This document shows positions 1 to 8,362 of a stretch of DNA of 64,000 nt, in pieces. The position numbers were made by a program, and so were the translations under genes. Every line of letters starts with the position of its first letter. The stretch's first letter is position 1. Origin of the DNA: Chryseobacterium sp. G0186 (lineage in GTDB: Bacteria > Bacteroidota > Bacteroidia > Flavobacteriales > Weeksellaceae); the NCBI RefSeq assembly GCF_003815675.1, contig NZ_CP033918.1, forward strand, positions 4,712,001 through 4,776,000, given 5' to 3'. The notes beneath the pieces were generated by a model that ran no database searches, had not been told where the DNA came from, and worked only from the letters and a program-made list of their open reading frames with translations.

Positions 1-880
1 GATCATAAAACCATGAGCTTGAAAATATTTCAGTCATCAGTTTTTTTATATCATAACCAGAATCATAAAAATGAGTGCTGAGTGTATTGATTCTATCATG
101 ATCTACATTTTCATTGACGAAAAATTTATAAATTTTAGTAGTAATAAATTGGGCTGTAGCCTTTTGATCCAGAATGATATGTAAAGCATCCGCGCCATCA
201 AAATTACCTGTTTTACCTAAAAAAGTCTTGGTTCCTTCATCATGCTGATTTTTTCTTTCCTTAAAATTTCCCTCTTTATCATAGCTCCATCCCGTAAATG
301 CTATGGCTCCCTCTCTTACATCCTTTTCCGTATAATTTCCTCTTCCCATGGTAAACAGTTCCATGACTTCACGGGCAAAATTTTCATTAGGATGATCTTT
401 TTTGTTCTGTTGGTTATTCAGAAAGTTGAGCATTGCCGGTGACTGGCTTACTTCAAAAAGTAGGTCTTTAAAATTTCCCAATGCATTTTTCCGAATGGTA
501 TTTAAAAGCTGTTTGTTGAATTTTGGATTAACAACCCTTGATGCAAAATGACCGTGCCAGAAAAAAGCCATCTTTTCCCTCATCTGCTCTTTGCTGTTGA
601 CAATTTTATCCAGAAAATTAAGGTTCAGTTCATTGTTTTGTTCTCTGTTGATCCTTTGCATCTCCTTTTTCTTTTCTGCCGGAGCCATACTGTTCATGTA
701 ATCTGCTGCAGAATCCAGATCCGGAGTGTCATAAGTAACCTCACTAAAATGATCCTCTTTCAATAACTCATTGATCAATGTTTTACTGTTTTTATTTTTC
801 AAATCTTCAATTTGGTTAATTCCAGGACCGAAGCCTGCGCGCCAGAGAAGATGTTTGTTTTGTAATAATGAATCAGCCAT
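1..880 (-). CDS. DUF1800 family protein, 3' end outside window
   Basis: Reading leftwards from ATG at 880, 293 codons stay open to the window edge, so the C-terminus is missing. The N-terminus MADSLLQNKHLLWRAGFGPG and later segments FWHGHFASRV, NENFAREVMELFTMGRGNYTEKDV and AFTGWSYD are hallmarks of the DUF1800 family. No signal peptide is visible. In Bacteroidota such genes usually sit beside a DUF1501 gene and are thought to act in secretion or envelope processes; the exact function is unknown. The downstream partner would lie left of position 1. Family call is firm; function is not claimed. Confidence 0.85.
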   Translation of the reverse strand, partial: MADSLLQNKHLLWRAGFGPGINQIEDLKNKNSKTLINELLKEDHFSEVTYDTPDLDSAADYMNSMAPAEKKKEMQRINREQNNELNLNFLDKIVNSKEQMREKMAFFWHGHFASRVVNPKFNKQLLNTIRKNALGNFKDLLFEVSQSPAMLNFLNNQQNKKDHPNENFAREVMELFTMGRGNYTEKDVREGAIAFTGWSYDKEGNFKERKNQHDEGTKTFLGKTGNFDGADALHIILDQKATAQFITTKIYKFFVNENVDHDRINTLSTHFYDSGYDIKKLMTEIFSSSWFYD

Positions 881-1169
881 GGTGAGAATATTTATTTTTT
901 TGATGTATTTCTAATGATAAGGTTAAAAATAATAACGGTTAAGGATTCTTAAATAGTATTGTTGCTGAAGTTAAGAAAAGGTTAAGTGTTGATAAAGTAC
1001 AAATAATAGAGGCTTAAGTATTTTAACTTTTTAATATTTATTTCACATTCTGGGCTATGTTTTTTATAAATTTTTGTTAAACAAACATTTAAATTTTGTT
1101 AAAAATAAGATGTTGATATTCATTGTTTTAAATTTTTTGTGCGTGTTAAAAATAAAGGAAACACGTTGC
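881..1169. other. divergent intergenic region
   Basis: AT-rich spacer between the leftward DUF1800 gene and the rightward barrel gene. Apart from the sigma-54-like site at 1170-1186 I see no ORF, RNA gene or strong hairpin. Confidence 0.6.
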
Positions 1170-1186
1170 TTGGCACGATTTTTACA
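1170..1186 (+). promoter_or_regulatory. sigma-54-like promoter (-24/-12)
   Basis: The site reads TTGGCACGATTTTTACA. The GG of TGGCAC and the AC of TTTAC are 10 nt apart, the spacing of a -24/-12 promoter (consensus TGGCAC, N5, TTGC). The -24 half is perfect; the -12 half has AC where GC is usual. Expected start about 1197, some 25 nt before the ATG at 1221. No TAnnTTTG box is seen upstream of this gene, which favours the call. Dependence on RpoN is inference. Confidence 0.5.
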
Positions 1187-1220
1187 TCCTCTTGTTTAGT
1201 AAAATTTAAAAATTAGAGTT

Positions 1221-1784
1221 ATGAAAATGTTTAAACAAGCAATTTTGCTAGCTGGAATTTTAACAGCAGGTATAGCAAGCGCACAAAGTTCACAAATGAA
1301 TAATATGATCAAAGTAGGCGCAAATGTTGGTTTGGCAGTTCCTTCAGATAATCTTTCCGCAGCTGTTGGAGTAGATGTAGCTTATCAAAACTTGATTACC
1401 CCTGGATTTGGATTAGGTATCGCATCAGGATATACTCACTATTTCGGAAAAGAGAATAACGGATATAAAAATAATGATGTAGGAGTGGTTCCTGTAGCTG
1501 CTTTAATTAGAATTTATCCAAAACAAACAGGTTTCTATTTCGGAACAGATTTAGGATACGGATTCTTGGTGGGAGATAAAACAGTAGCTTCCAACACAAA
1601 TGTAGAGAGAGCAAACGGAGGTTTCTACATTAAACCGGAGATCGGATACCACAACAGAGACTGGAACTTCTTCGTACAATACCAAAAGGTTTTTGTAGGA
1701 ACAAAAGGAGATTTAGTAGGCCAGGATTATAATGTGGGGAATATCGGAGTAGGATTCGGTTACAATATTCCATTAGGAAAGTAG
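1221..1784 (+). CDS. outer-membrane beta-barrel protein (porin-like)
   Basis: 187 residues with a clear signal peptide (MKMFKQAILLAGILTAGIASAQ, cleavage expected after AQ). The mature part is a run of alternating Gly/aromatic strands (GFGLGIASGYTHYF, GFYFGTDLGYGFLVG, VGNIGVGFGYNIPLGK) typical of a small 8-strand outer-membrane barrel. The terminal strand ends in a hydrophobic GFGYNIPL pattern. It probably sits in the outer membrane; ligand unknown. It stands alone between a sigma-54-like promoter and a strong terminator, so it is likely its own transcription unit. A second Met at residue 3 could also be the start. Confidence 0.8.
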   Translation: MKMFKQAILLAGILTAGIASAQSSQMNNMIKVGANVGLAVPSDNLSAAVGVDVAYQNLITPGFGLGIASGYTHYFGKENNGYKNNDVGVVPVAALIRIYPKQTGFYFGTDLGYGFLVGDKTVASNTNVERANGGFYIKPEIGYHNRDWNFFVQYQKVFVGTKGDLVGQDYNVGNIGVGFGYNIPLGK

Positions 1785-1816
1785 TTAGATTTAATATATA
1801 AACAATTATTAACCAA

Positions 1817-1847
1817 AACCTTTTCACGAAAGTGGAAAGGTTTTTTT
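1817..1847 (+). terminator. rho-independent terminator
   Basis: 11-bp perfect stem AACCTTTTCAC / GTGGAAAGGTT around a GAAA loop, followed by seven T. It ends the barrel gene and overlaps the GTG at 1832 that would lengthen the next ORF, so that GTG is not the glucokinase start. Confidence 0.9.
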
Positions 1848-1877
1848 GTTCTGTGCAGGATTTACGAAAACAATTAT

Positions 1878-1885
1878 TATATTTG
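1878..1885 (+). promoter_or_regulatory. -7 box TATATTTG for glucokinase
   Basis: TATATTTG matches the Bacteroidota -7 element TAnnTTTG and lies 15 nt before the ATG at 1901. No well-spaced -33 TTG was found. Confidence 0.5.
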
Positions 1886-1900
1886 GTAAAATTTGAGGTT

Positions 1901-2950
1901 ATGATTCTGAATCCAAAATTTCCACTTTATTTACCAGGAGTAGAGAATAGTAATAATGATAATGTTTCTATCATTGGGGCAAGTCTTCGTGAAGATATAA
2001 CAATCTTAGGCTCTTTTGTTTCCGGTAACGGGGGTCTTGAGATAAAAATTCAAAATACATATTCTACGAAAGAATATGCTTCCTTTACCGATATTCTAAA
2101 AAAGTTTATCCAAGATAATCAGCTGGAAAACATACAGCGTCTGGGAATGGCAGTGCCAGGACCGGTAATTGACGGGAAAAGCAGCCCTGTAAGATTGGGC
2201 TGGAATTTAGATGTTGAAGAATATAAGAGAGACTTTGGGTTTGAAAAAGTAGAGATGCTGAACGACCTTGAAGCTTCAGCTTATGGAATGGCTCTTCTTG
2301 ATGATAGTGATCTTGAAGCGATCTACACAAGTGGTCATTTAGAAAAAGGAAATGTAGCCATCCTTGCTCCCGGAAACGGACTTGGAGAAGCCGGATATTT
2401 CTTTGACGGAAAAAATCTAAGACCTTTTGCAACAGAGGGTGGACATTCTGAATTTTCACCAAGAACCAATGTAGAAGTTGAGTTTTATCAATTCCTGAAC
2501 AATATCTACGGGATTGTAAGCTGGGAAAATGTACTTTCAAAGACAGGTTTATTTAATATTTACAGATTCCTGAGAGATGTGAAAAGACATCCGGAACCGG
2601 AATGGTTGGGAGAACGTCTTGCCAAAGGAAACTTTGCAGAAGAACTTTATAAGGCTGCCGTAGAAGATAATGTACTGATCTGTAAAATTGCTTTGGATAC
2701 TTTCCTTGAGTTTTTAGCCAGAGAAGCCAATAACCTTACCTTAAAACTGAAGGCAACCGGAGGTTTACTGATTGCAGGAGATATTCCTCAAATGGTAAGC
2801 GAATATATTGATAAGGATAAATTTTATGAAAAATTCAAGATCAGTGATAAAATGGAGGGAATGCTTAAAAATATTCCGATCTATCTGGTCAAGCAAAATC
2901 ATACAGCATTAAAAGGGATGGCACTATATGCTGCCTACTACCAAGAATAA
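1901..2950 (+). CDS. glk: glucokinase
   Basis: Phosphorylates glucose to glucose 6-phosphate with ATP in the cytoplasm. 349 residues from ATG 1901; an in-frame GTG at 1832 lies inside the terminator of the previous gene and is rejected. Sequence matches the bacterial Glk (PF02685) family: GASLREDITILGSF at the N-terminal phosphate loop position, RLGMAVPGPV, the LNDLEASAYG segment with the catalytic-type ND, LAPGNGLGEAGY, and EGGHSEFSPR. The C-terminal GGLLIAGDIPQ and NHTALKGMALYA segments also fit. Monocistronic: promoter box just upstream and terminator just downstream. Confidence 0.88.
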   Translation: MILNPKFPLYLPGVENSNNDNVSIIGASLREDITILGSFVSGNGGLEIKIQNTYSTKEYASFTDILKKFIQDNQLENIQRLGMAVPGPVIDGKSSPVRLGWNLDVEEYKRDFGFEKVEMLNDLEASAYGMALLDDSDLEAIYTSGHLEKGNVAILAPGNGLGEAGYFFDGKNLRPFATEGGHSEFSPRTNVEVEFYQFLNNIYGIVSWENVLSKTGLFNIYRFLRDVKRHPEPEWLGERLAKGNFAEELYKAAVEDNVLICKIALDTFLEFLAREANNLTLKLKATGGLLIAGDIPQMVSEYIDKDKFYEKFKISDKMEGMLKNIPIYLVKQNHTALKGMALYAAYYQE

Positions 2951-2954
2951 AGAC

Positions 2955-2982
2955 AACTCCGAAGAAATTCGGAGTTTTTTTA
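2955..2982 (+). terminator. rho-independent terminator after glk
   Basis: Perfect 9-bp stem AACTCCGAA / TTCGGAGTT with GAAA loop and a T run, five bases after the glk stop. Confidence 0.9.
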
Positions 2983-3054
2983 TGGGATGATATTATTCAT
3001 GAAAATAATTGAATTTCTTGATATACATCAATGAAATCTATCAAATAAGATGGC

Positions 3055-3062
3055 TACATTTG
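3055..3062 (+). promoter_or_regulatory. -7 box TACATTTG for the first YceI gene
   Basis: TACATTTG fits TAnnTTTG, 28 nt before the ATG at 3091. No convincing -33 TTG at the right distance. Confidence 0.5.
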
Positions 3063-3090
3063 CATCATTAAATAAGTAAATATTCTATCA

Positions 3091-3657
3091 ATGAAAAAAA
3101 TATTTTTATTAGCAGTTTTAGCTGGTGGTCTAGCTTTCGGACAGTCCAAAAAAGTAGTGGCATCTGATGTTCACTGGTGGGGATACAAAGTAGCAAAATC
3201 TGAGGCAAGTTCTCACGACGGAACTGTAAAAGTGAAGTCTGGAGATATGGTAATGAAAGGAAACCAGCTTGTAGGAGGAAGCTTCGTATTGGATATGACT
3301 TCTATCAACGCTACTGACCTTACAGGAGAGTATCAGCAGAAATTAAACGGACACCTTAAGAATGGTGATTTCTTTGAAGTTGAAAAATTTCCTACTGCTA
3401 CGTTCAAAATTACAGGAGTAAAGAAAAACAATGATAAGGTTTATAGCTCTTTAGTAACAGGAACGCTTACTTTAAAAGGAAAAACAAGCCCTATTACTTT
3501 CCCTGCTAAGATTTCTTACAGCAAAGGAGTAGTAAGTTTAGTATCAAACAAATTCTCTTTCGACAGACAAAAATTTGATGTAGCGTACAAGTCAACAATG
3601 CAGGATGTTTTTGTGAAAGATGATATTGATATGCTGGTTAAGGTAACTGCTCAATAA
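3091..3657 (+). CDS. YceI family periplasmic protein
   Basis: 188 residues with a signal peptide (MKKIFLLAVLAGGLAFGQ). The mature protein shows the YceI lipocalin-like pattern: VHWWGYKVAKSEASSHDGTVKVKSG, GSFVLDMTSINATD, a central HLKNGDFFEVEKFPTATF block, GTLTLKGKTSPITFPAKI and a closing FSFDRQKFDVAYKSTMQD. YceI proteins are secreted beta-barrels that bind isoprenoid-like lipids; the ligand here is unknown. The adjacent gene at 3736 is a clear paralogue, so this is a tandem duplication. A terminator separates the two. Confidence 0.9.
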   Translation: MKKIFLLAVLAGGLAFGQSKKVVASDVHWWGYKVAKSEASSHDGTVKVKSGDMVMKGNQLVGGSFVLDMTSINATDLTGEYQQKLNGHLKNGDFFEVEKFPTATFKITGVKKNNDKVYSSLVTGTLTLKGKTSPITFPAKISYSKGVVSLVSNKFSFDRQKFDVAYKSTMQDVFVKDDIDMLVKVTAQ

Positions 3658-3680
3658 ATTAATCAAAAAAAGATTGTTAA

Positions 3681-3707
3681 AAGTGTAGAAGTTCTACACT
3701 TTTTTTT
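3681..3707 (+). terminator. terminator between the two YceI genes
   Basis: AAGTGTAGAA, one base, then TTCTACACTT and a T run. The T run merges into a TATTTTTG box (3707-3714) that could serve as the -7 element of the next gene, 22 nt before its ATG. Confidence 0.85.
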
Positions 3708-3735
3708 ATTTTTGTTGAATTGTAAATAAAAAAGA

Positions 3736-4362
3736 ATGAAAAGATTACTATTGTTTGCTATGGTGTGCGCAAGTATATCATTTGTTTCTGCCCAAAGGAA
3801 ATTTGATAAGGTTTCAAAGGTGACTTCATCAGAGATCAGATGGTGGGGCTACAAGGTTGTAAAAACCGAAGCTTCCTCACATTCCGGAACCGTAAAACTG
3901 AAGAGCGGAAAATTCAACTTTGACCACACCGTTTTGGTAGACGGAGAGTTTATTATAGATATGAGAAGTATGATGGCAGGAGATGTTTCTGATGAAGATC
4001 AGATCAAGCTTACCAATGATCTGAAAGGGACTAACTTCTTTGAAGTAAAAAAATTCCCGGTAGCCAAATTTCATTTGACTAAAATTATTCCTTTAGCAAA
4101 CAGTGAATACAATTCAACCGTATATGGAGATCTTACCCTTAAAGGAGTGAGAAAAACCATTTCTTTCCCTGCGAACGTATATGTTACTCAGTTTACAACA
4201 TCCATTGAATCTGCTAAATTCTCTCTGAATAGAAGAGACTTTAAAGTATTCTACCAGTCTTCATTAAAAGATTATTTTATTAAGAATGAAATGGATATTC
4301 AGTTCAAGGTAACTACTGAAATGCTGGACAATGAAAACAGGATTCCTAAGAAGAAAAAGTAA
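3736..4362 (+). CDS. YceI family protein, paralogue
   Basis: 208 residues, signal peptide MKRLLLFAMVCASISFVSAQ. It repeats the architecture of its neighbour: IRWWGYKVVKTEASSHSGTVKLKSG, GEFIIDMRSMMAGDVSDEDQ, NFFEVKKFPVAKF, GDLTLKGVRKTISFPANV and SLNRRDFKVFYQSSLKDYF. It differs in an Arg/Lys-rich tail ending PKKKK. Likely a secreted lipid-binding barrel; whether the two copies share a ligand cannot be told. Its own promoter-like box overlaps the preceding terminator. Confidence 0.88.
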   Translation: MKRLLLFAMVCASISFVSAQRKFDKVSKVTSSEIRWWGYKVVKTEASSHSGTVKLKSGKFNFDHTVLVDGEFIIDMRSMMAGDVSDEDQIKLTNDLKGTNFFEVKKFPVAKFHLTKIIPLANSEYNSTVYGDLTLKGVRKTISFPANVYVTQFTTSIESAKFSLNRRDFKVFYQSSLKDYFIKNEMDIQFKVTTEMLDNENRIPKKKK

Positions 4363-4382
4363 GATTAAATATAATATTGATA

Positions 4383-4417
4383 AAAAATGAGCAGTTCTTA
4401 GGGGCTGCTCTTTTTTT
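4383..4417 (+). terminator. terminator after second YceI gene
   Basis: GAGCAG / CTGCTC stem (4389-4394 with 4405-4410) with a 10-nt loop and an eight-T tract. Confidence 0.75.
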
Positions 4418-4449
4418 ATGATGAAAAGAGAGCTTGTGTAAATTTTTTT

Positions 4450-4493
4450 GTCACCTCTGCGGAAGAGGGGAATTTTCACGTCTTCAATTGTAA
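4450..4493 (+). repeat. dispersed intergenic repeat, copy A
   Basis: The stretch containing GAGGGGAATTTT, CGTCT and CAATTGTAA matches, in inverted orientation, the stretch at 32760-32801. No ORF covers either copy. The rest of 4418-4675 holds nothing else I can name. Confidence 0.6.
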
Positions 4494-4675
4494 TTCTACT
4501 CATATAGCTTGTCATTCCGGTGGAATCTATACTTTTTATAGTGAAAAATGATAGATTTTAAATCTCAAATGCTTTATGAAGAACAATTGAATCTCATTTG
4601 AAATTTTCTTTTCAGTTGATGAGGTTCCTTTTAATGAAAGGACTTTTTTTACTGTATTTTTTATAAATTAGTGCT

Positions 4676-5323
4676 ATGAAAATTTATATTGTAAGCGGTC
4701 TTGGAGCAGACTTTAAGGTGCTTGAAAGAATTGAGTTTCCCAAGCATTGTGAGTTGATTTTTATAGACTGGCTTATTCCCGAGAAAAACGAGGCTTTTCA
4801 TGCCTATGTAGAAAGGATGGCTGAGAAAGTTGATGCTTCGGAGCCGTTCTGTTTACTGGGATATTCCTTTGGAGGAATTATGGTGCAGGAGATTGATCGG
4901 CTGAAGCCAGCAGAAAAAGTGGTGATCCTGGGAAGTATAAAATCTGATAAGGAAAAATCCAAATTCATCAAGACAGGAGAGGTTACAAAGATTCCGAGAA
5001 TACTTCCGGTAGGATTATTTAATACCAAGGCAGCCAGTGTGTATGCATTGGTACGAAAGCTTTTTGATCCTAAAAATCCAAAACTTCTCCAATATTTCAA
5101 AGTAAGGGATCCTTATTACCTAAAGTGGTCTGTAGAAAAAGTTTCCGAATGGAAATTTGAAGAAAATCCTAAAGTGATTCAAATATTAGGAGATAAGGAT
5201 ATTGTTTTCCCGGTCCGATATTCAAAACCAGACTATGTAATTAAGGGAGGAACCCATTTATTTCCTGCGACCAAATCCAAGGAAGTTTCCAAAATACTGA
5301 ACGAAGTGTTTTCTGAGAAATAG
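4676..5323 (+). CDS. alpha/beta hydrolase
   Basis: 215 residues, cytoplasmic (no signal peptide). The start MKIYIVSGLGADFKVLERIEF carries the oxyanion-strand GLGAD pattern, and LLGYSFGGIMVQE (about residues 60-72) is the nucleophile elbow G-Y-S-F-G-G with the catalytic Ser. The late ILGDKDIVFP segment fits the acid-bearing loop and GGTHLFPATK the catalytic His. Substrate unknown; most likely an esterase or thioesterase-like enzyme. It stands alone between intergenic repeats and the ammonium transporter. Confidence 0.8.
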   Translation: MKIYIVSGLGADFKVLERIEFPKHCELIFIDWLIPEKNEAFHAYVERMAEKVDASEPFCLLGYSFGGIMVQEIDRLKPAEKVVILGSIKSDKEKSKFIKTGEVTKIPRILPVGLFNTKAASVYALVRKLFDPKNPKLLQYFKVRDPYYLKWSVEKVSEWKFEENPKVIQILGDKDIVFPVRYSKPDYVIKGGTHLFPATKSKEVSKILNEVFSEK

Positions 5324-5396
5324 TAAATATTATTTCATAAATAGTTTTTTTATGGGGGTGTTTTGATGAAAATGTATTTTTATTCAATTTTATGTT

Positions 5397-5404
5397 TAAA
5401 TTTG
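5397..5404 (+). promoter_or_regulatory. -7 box TAAATTTG for amt
   Basis: TAAATTTG, 22 nt before the ATG at 5427. No TTG at canonical spacing. Confidence 0.45.
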
Positions 5405-5426
5405 ATAGGGTTAAATATGAAATTTT

Positions 5427-6770
5427 ATGAAAATAGGATTAAAATGGATCGTTTCGTTTTCAATAATTGCCCTGGTGGCAATCGGTGGCTTATTCTGGAA
5501 TCCCGCTACAGCTATTGTCAATCCTGACGAGTTTCTGAGTGAAGATAAGATTGTGGGAGCTGACGTGGCATGGATTCTTGCCGCAGCAGGTCTTGTTTTG
5601 CTGATGACGCCCGGTCTTTCCTTTTTTTATGGAGGAATGGTGGGTAAGAAAAACGTGATTTCCACGATGTTGCAGAGCTTTATTGCGTTAGGAGTAATTT
5701 CTATATTATGGATCTTGGTAGGGTTTTCCCTATCTTTTGGAGAATCTTTAGGATTCAATATCAATGGTAATCACTATGGAATCATTGGGAATCCCCTGAG
5801 TTATCCATTCTTTAATGGGGTAGGTGTTTTTCCCCACAAAGCAATGGCTTCTACTATTCCTTTTATTCTTTTCGCACTGTTCCAGATGAAGTTTGCGGTT
5901 ATTACCCCTGCCATTATTACCGGATCGTTTGCCGAGAGGGTTCGCTTTATTTCCTATCTTTTATTTATTGTTCTTTTCTCTCTCTTCATTTATACACCCC
6001 TTTGTCATATGGTATGGCATCCTGATGGCCTTTTAAACAAATATTTTGGAGTAAAAGACTTCGCAGGAGGAACAGTAGTGCATATGAGTGCAGGTTTTGC
6101 AGCCCTTGCAGGCGCCTTAGTGGTAGGAAGCCGAAAAGCACCCCATCATGAACCATCTAATATCCCTTATGTGCTTTTAGGAACAGGAATGTTGTGGTTT
6201 GGATGGTTTGGATTTAATGCAGGATCAGCTTTAAGTGCATCTGCATCTGCAGCCACAGCGTTTGGAACCACTACGATTGCATCTGCTTCAGCAATGATAA
6301 CCTGGATACTGTTTGATAGAATCAATGGGAGGAGTGTCTCAGCATTGGGAGCCTGTATTGGAGCAGTTGTTGGCTTGGTGGCCATTACTCCCGGCTGTGG
6401 ATTTGTCAGCATTCAGGAGAGCCTTTTTATAGGGTTTATTTCGGCCATTGTTTCTAACGTAATGGTCAATTGGAAGGCTTTAAAGAAAATAGATGATACA
6501 CTGGATGTATTTGCCTGCCATGGGGTAGGTGGGATTATGGGAATGATTCTTACTGCTGTTTTTGCTCATGGTGAAAATGCAAGTTTGCTTCATGGAGGTA
6601 TGGAGGTATTTCTTCATCATATGGCTGCTCTGATTCTGGTTTCTGTTTTTACCTTTTTCGGATCGTTGCTTTTGTATAAAATTACAGATTCTGTTATTAC
6701 ATTAAGGGTTTCCGAAGAGTCTGAAAATAGAGGCCTTGATCTTTCTCAGCATGAGGAGTATGTGAAGTGA
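5427..6770 (+). CDS. amt: ammonium transporter
   Basis: 447-residue inner-membrane channel that takes up ammonium. An N-terminal hydrophobic segment is followed by the 11-helix Amt core: PGLSFFYGGMVGKKN, FAGGTVVHMSAGFAALAGALVVGSRK and DVFACHGVGGIMGMI. The two conserved pore histidines are present (in VVHMSAG and ACHGVGG). The gene is not followed by a PII (glnK) gene, unlike the common amtB-glnK pair; the next gene is serine ammonia-lyase, which releases ammonium. A -7 promoter box lies just upstream. Confidence 0.93.
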   Translation: MKIGLKWIVSFSIIALVAIGGLFWNPATAIVNPDEFLSEDKIVGADVAWILAAAGLVLLMTPGLSFFYGGMVGKKNVISTMLQSFIALGVISILWILVGFSLSFGESLGFNINGNHYGIIGNPLSYPFFNGVGVFPHKAMASTIPFILFALFQMKFAVITPAIITGSFAERVRFISYLLFIVLFSLFIYTPLCHMVWHPDGLLNKYFGVKDFAGGTVVHMSAGFAALAGALVVGSRKAPHHEPSNIPYVLLGTGMLWFGWFGFNAGSALSASASAATAFGTTTIASASAMITWILFDRINGRSVSALGACIGAVVGLVAITPGCGFVSIQESLFIGFISAIVSNVMVNWKALKKIDDTLDVFACHGVGGIMGMILTAVFAHGENASLLHGGMEVFLHHMAALILVSVFTFFGSLLLYKITDSVITLRVSEESENRGLDLSQHEEYVK

Positions 6771-6836
6771 TTTTTTCCATTCTTAAATAATCATTAAACC
6801 TACATCAAAGACCGGTTTTTATTAAGATTTATCATG

Positions 6837-6844
6837 TATCTTTG
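6837..6844 (+). promoter_or_regulatory. -7 box TATCTTTG for sdaA
   Basis: TATCTTTG fits TAnnTTTG and lies 25 nt before ATG 6870. It overlaps the longer reading-frame start at 6834, which argues against that start. Confidence 0.55.
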
Positions 6845-6869
6845 CTTTGAGGAAAATGAAGAATCACTT

Positions 6870-8288
6870 ATGGAATCAATATCGGTTTTTGAGATTATTA
6901 AAGTAGGGATAGGTCCGTCCAGTTCACATACGATGGGGCCATGGAATGCTGCATCTGCATTCATCAGAATTATAAAAAGAGAAAGATCAATAGCTGAAGT
7001 TAAGGAAGTTTTTCTTGAATTTTTTGGTTCACTTGCCAAAACAGGAATTGGGCACGGAACAGACATTGCAGGAATGCTCGGTTTGAATGGTGAAGATTTT
7101 AAAACGATAAATACTTCAAAAATTGACGAAAAAATAGCGCACATCAAAAATACGCAGACCATTCATCTGGGTGGTGATAAAGAAATTCCTTTTATCTACG
7201 GACATCATTTGATTTTAAATATGAAAAAATCTCTTGATTTTCATCCTAACGGAATGATCTTTAAGGCTGTTTTTGAAGATGGAACTGAGCTTGTACAGGA
7301 TTTTTATTCTGTGGGTGGAGGTTTTATTGCCAGCCAGGAGAAAAACTCCATAGAAAAACAATGTGTACGTACATTATATCCTTGTCATAAGGCTTCAGAT
7401 ATTGCAAAATATTGCCAGAAATTAGGCTTTGATAAGATTTCAGATTTAATTTTAATTAATGAAGAGAGCTGGAGAAACCAGGAAGAAACAAGAGCAGAAG
7501 CACTGTATATTTGGCAGCAGATTAAAGAATGTATTTATAAAGGAGTTAATAAAGAAGGAATTCTTCCCGGCGGGTTAAATGTATCCCGAAGAGCAGCAGG
7601 AATCAACAGAAAGCTGTTAGGTGACAAAATTTATAAAAATAAGGATGAATGGTTTCAGCAGGTGGTAGATGCCGAAGAAAACTTCACTAATATTAATAAA
7701 TGGATCGCCTGTTTTGCACTGGCTGTTAATGAAGAAAATGCAAGTTTCGGAAGAATTATCACAGCACCTACCAATGGGGCAAGTGGTGTGATTCCGGCTG
7801 TTTTGATGTATTCTCAGGCTTTTACGGAATCTATAAGCGAAGAAGACATTGTACGTTTTCTATTGGTAGCAGGAGAAATTGGAACGTTATTTAAGAAAAA
7901 TGCTACCATCTCTGCAGCAATGGGAGGTTGTCAGGCTGAAATCGGGGTTTCATCTGCGATGGCAGCTGCAGGACTTACTGAAATTTTGGGTGGTAGTGTC
8001 GGACAGGTATTGATGGCTGCAGAAATTGCGATGGAGCATCATCTTGGGCTAACCTGTGATCCTATCAAAGGATTGGTACAAATTCCATGTATTGAAAGAA
8101 ATACAATGGGTGCAATGAAGGCAATTACTGCCGCGAATATTGCATTGGAAAGTGATCCTGCAAAGGCAAAGGTGACACTGGATGAAGTGATCCAAACCAT
8201 GTGGGAAACCGCATTGTCAATGAGCGACCGTTTTAAGGAAACTTCCGAGGGAGGGTTGGCTATTGCAGTGAATGTTCCCGAATGTTAA
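6870..8288 (+). CDS. sdaA: L-serine ammonia-lyase (iron-sulfur type)
   Basis: Deaminates L-serine to pyruvate and ammonia. 472 residues from ATG 6870 (MESISVFEIIKVGIGPSSSHTMGPW); an upstream in-frame start at 6834 would lie on the -7 box. The single-chain form is shown by both the beta domain (GPSSSHTMGP, residues about 13-22) and the alpha domain (TAPTNGASGVIPAVL, GGCQAEIGVSSAMAAAG, CDPIKGLVQIPCIERN). The conserved cysteines of the 4Fe-4S site are present in the alpha domain. Monocistronic with terminator. Confidence 0.93.
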   Translation: MESISVFEIIKVGIGPSSSHTMGPWNAASAFIRIIKRERSIAEVKEVFLEFFGSLAKTGIGHGTDIAGMLGLNGEDFKTINTSKIDEKIAHIKNTQTIHLGGDKEIPFIYGHHLILNMKKSLDFHPNGMIFKAVFEDGTELVQDFYSVGGGFIASQEKNSIEKQCVRTLYPCHKASDIAKYCQKLGFDKISDLILINEESWRNQEETRAEALYIWQQIKECIYKGVNKEGILPGGLNVSRRAAGINRKLLGDKIYKNKDEWFQQVVDAEENFTNINKWIACFALAVNEENASFGRIITAPTNGASGVIPAVLMYSQAFTESISEEDIVRFLLVAGEIGTLFKKNATISAAMGGCQAEIGVSSAMAAAGLTEILGGSVGQVLMAAEIAMEHHLGLTCDPIKGLVQIPCIERNTMGAMKAITAANIALESDPAKAKVTLDEVIQTMWETALSMSDRFKETSEGGLAIAVNVPEC

Positions 8289-8315
8289 TGAAAATAACCA
8301 TTTTAAAATAATGAA

Positions 8316-8347
8316 ATCCTTAGACAGTACGTCTAAGGATTTTTTTG
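8316..8347 (+). terminator. terminator after sdaA
   Basis: Perfect 10-bp stem ATCCTTAGAC / GTCTAAGGAT, AGTAC loop, T run. It also faces the convergent gene ending at 8363. Confidence 0.9.
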
Positions 8348-8362
8348 TAAGATGGTGATTAT

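Noticed and set aside
1832..1900. N-terminal extension of glucokinase from GTG 1832
   Set aside because: It lies inside the terminator stem of the previous gene and before the -7 box; the family start is at 1901.
2106..2540. 144-codon ORF opposite glucokinase
   Set aside because: Shadow of the glk frame; no domain and overlapping a clear enzyme gene.
5427..6770. amt as part of an amt-glnK operon
   Set aside because: No PII gene lies on either side.
6834..6869. Longer start for serine ammonia-lyase
   Set aside because: The -7 box TATCTTTG is at 6837-6844 and the family N-terminus begins at 6870.
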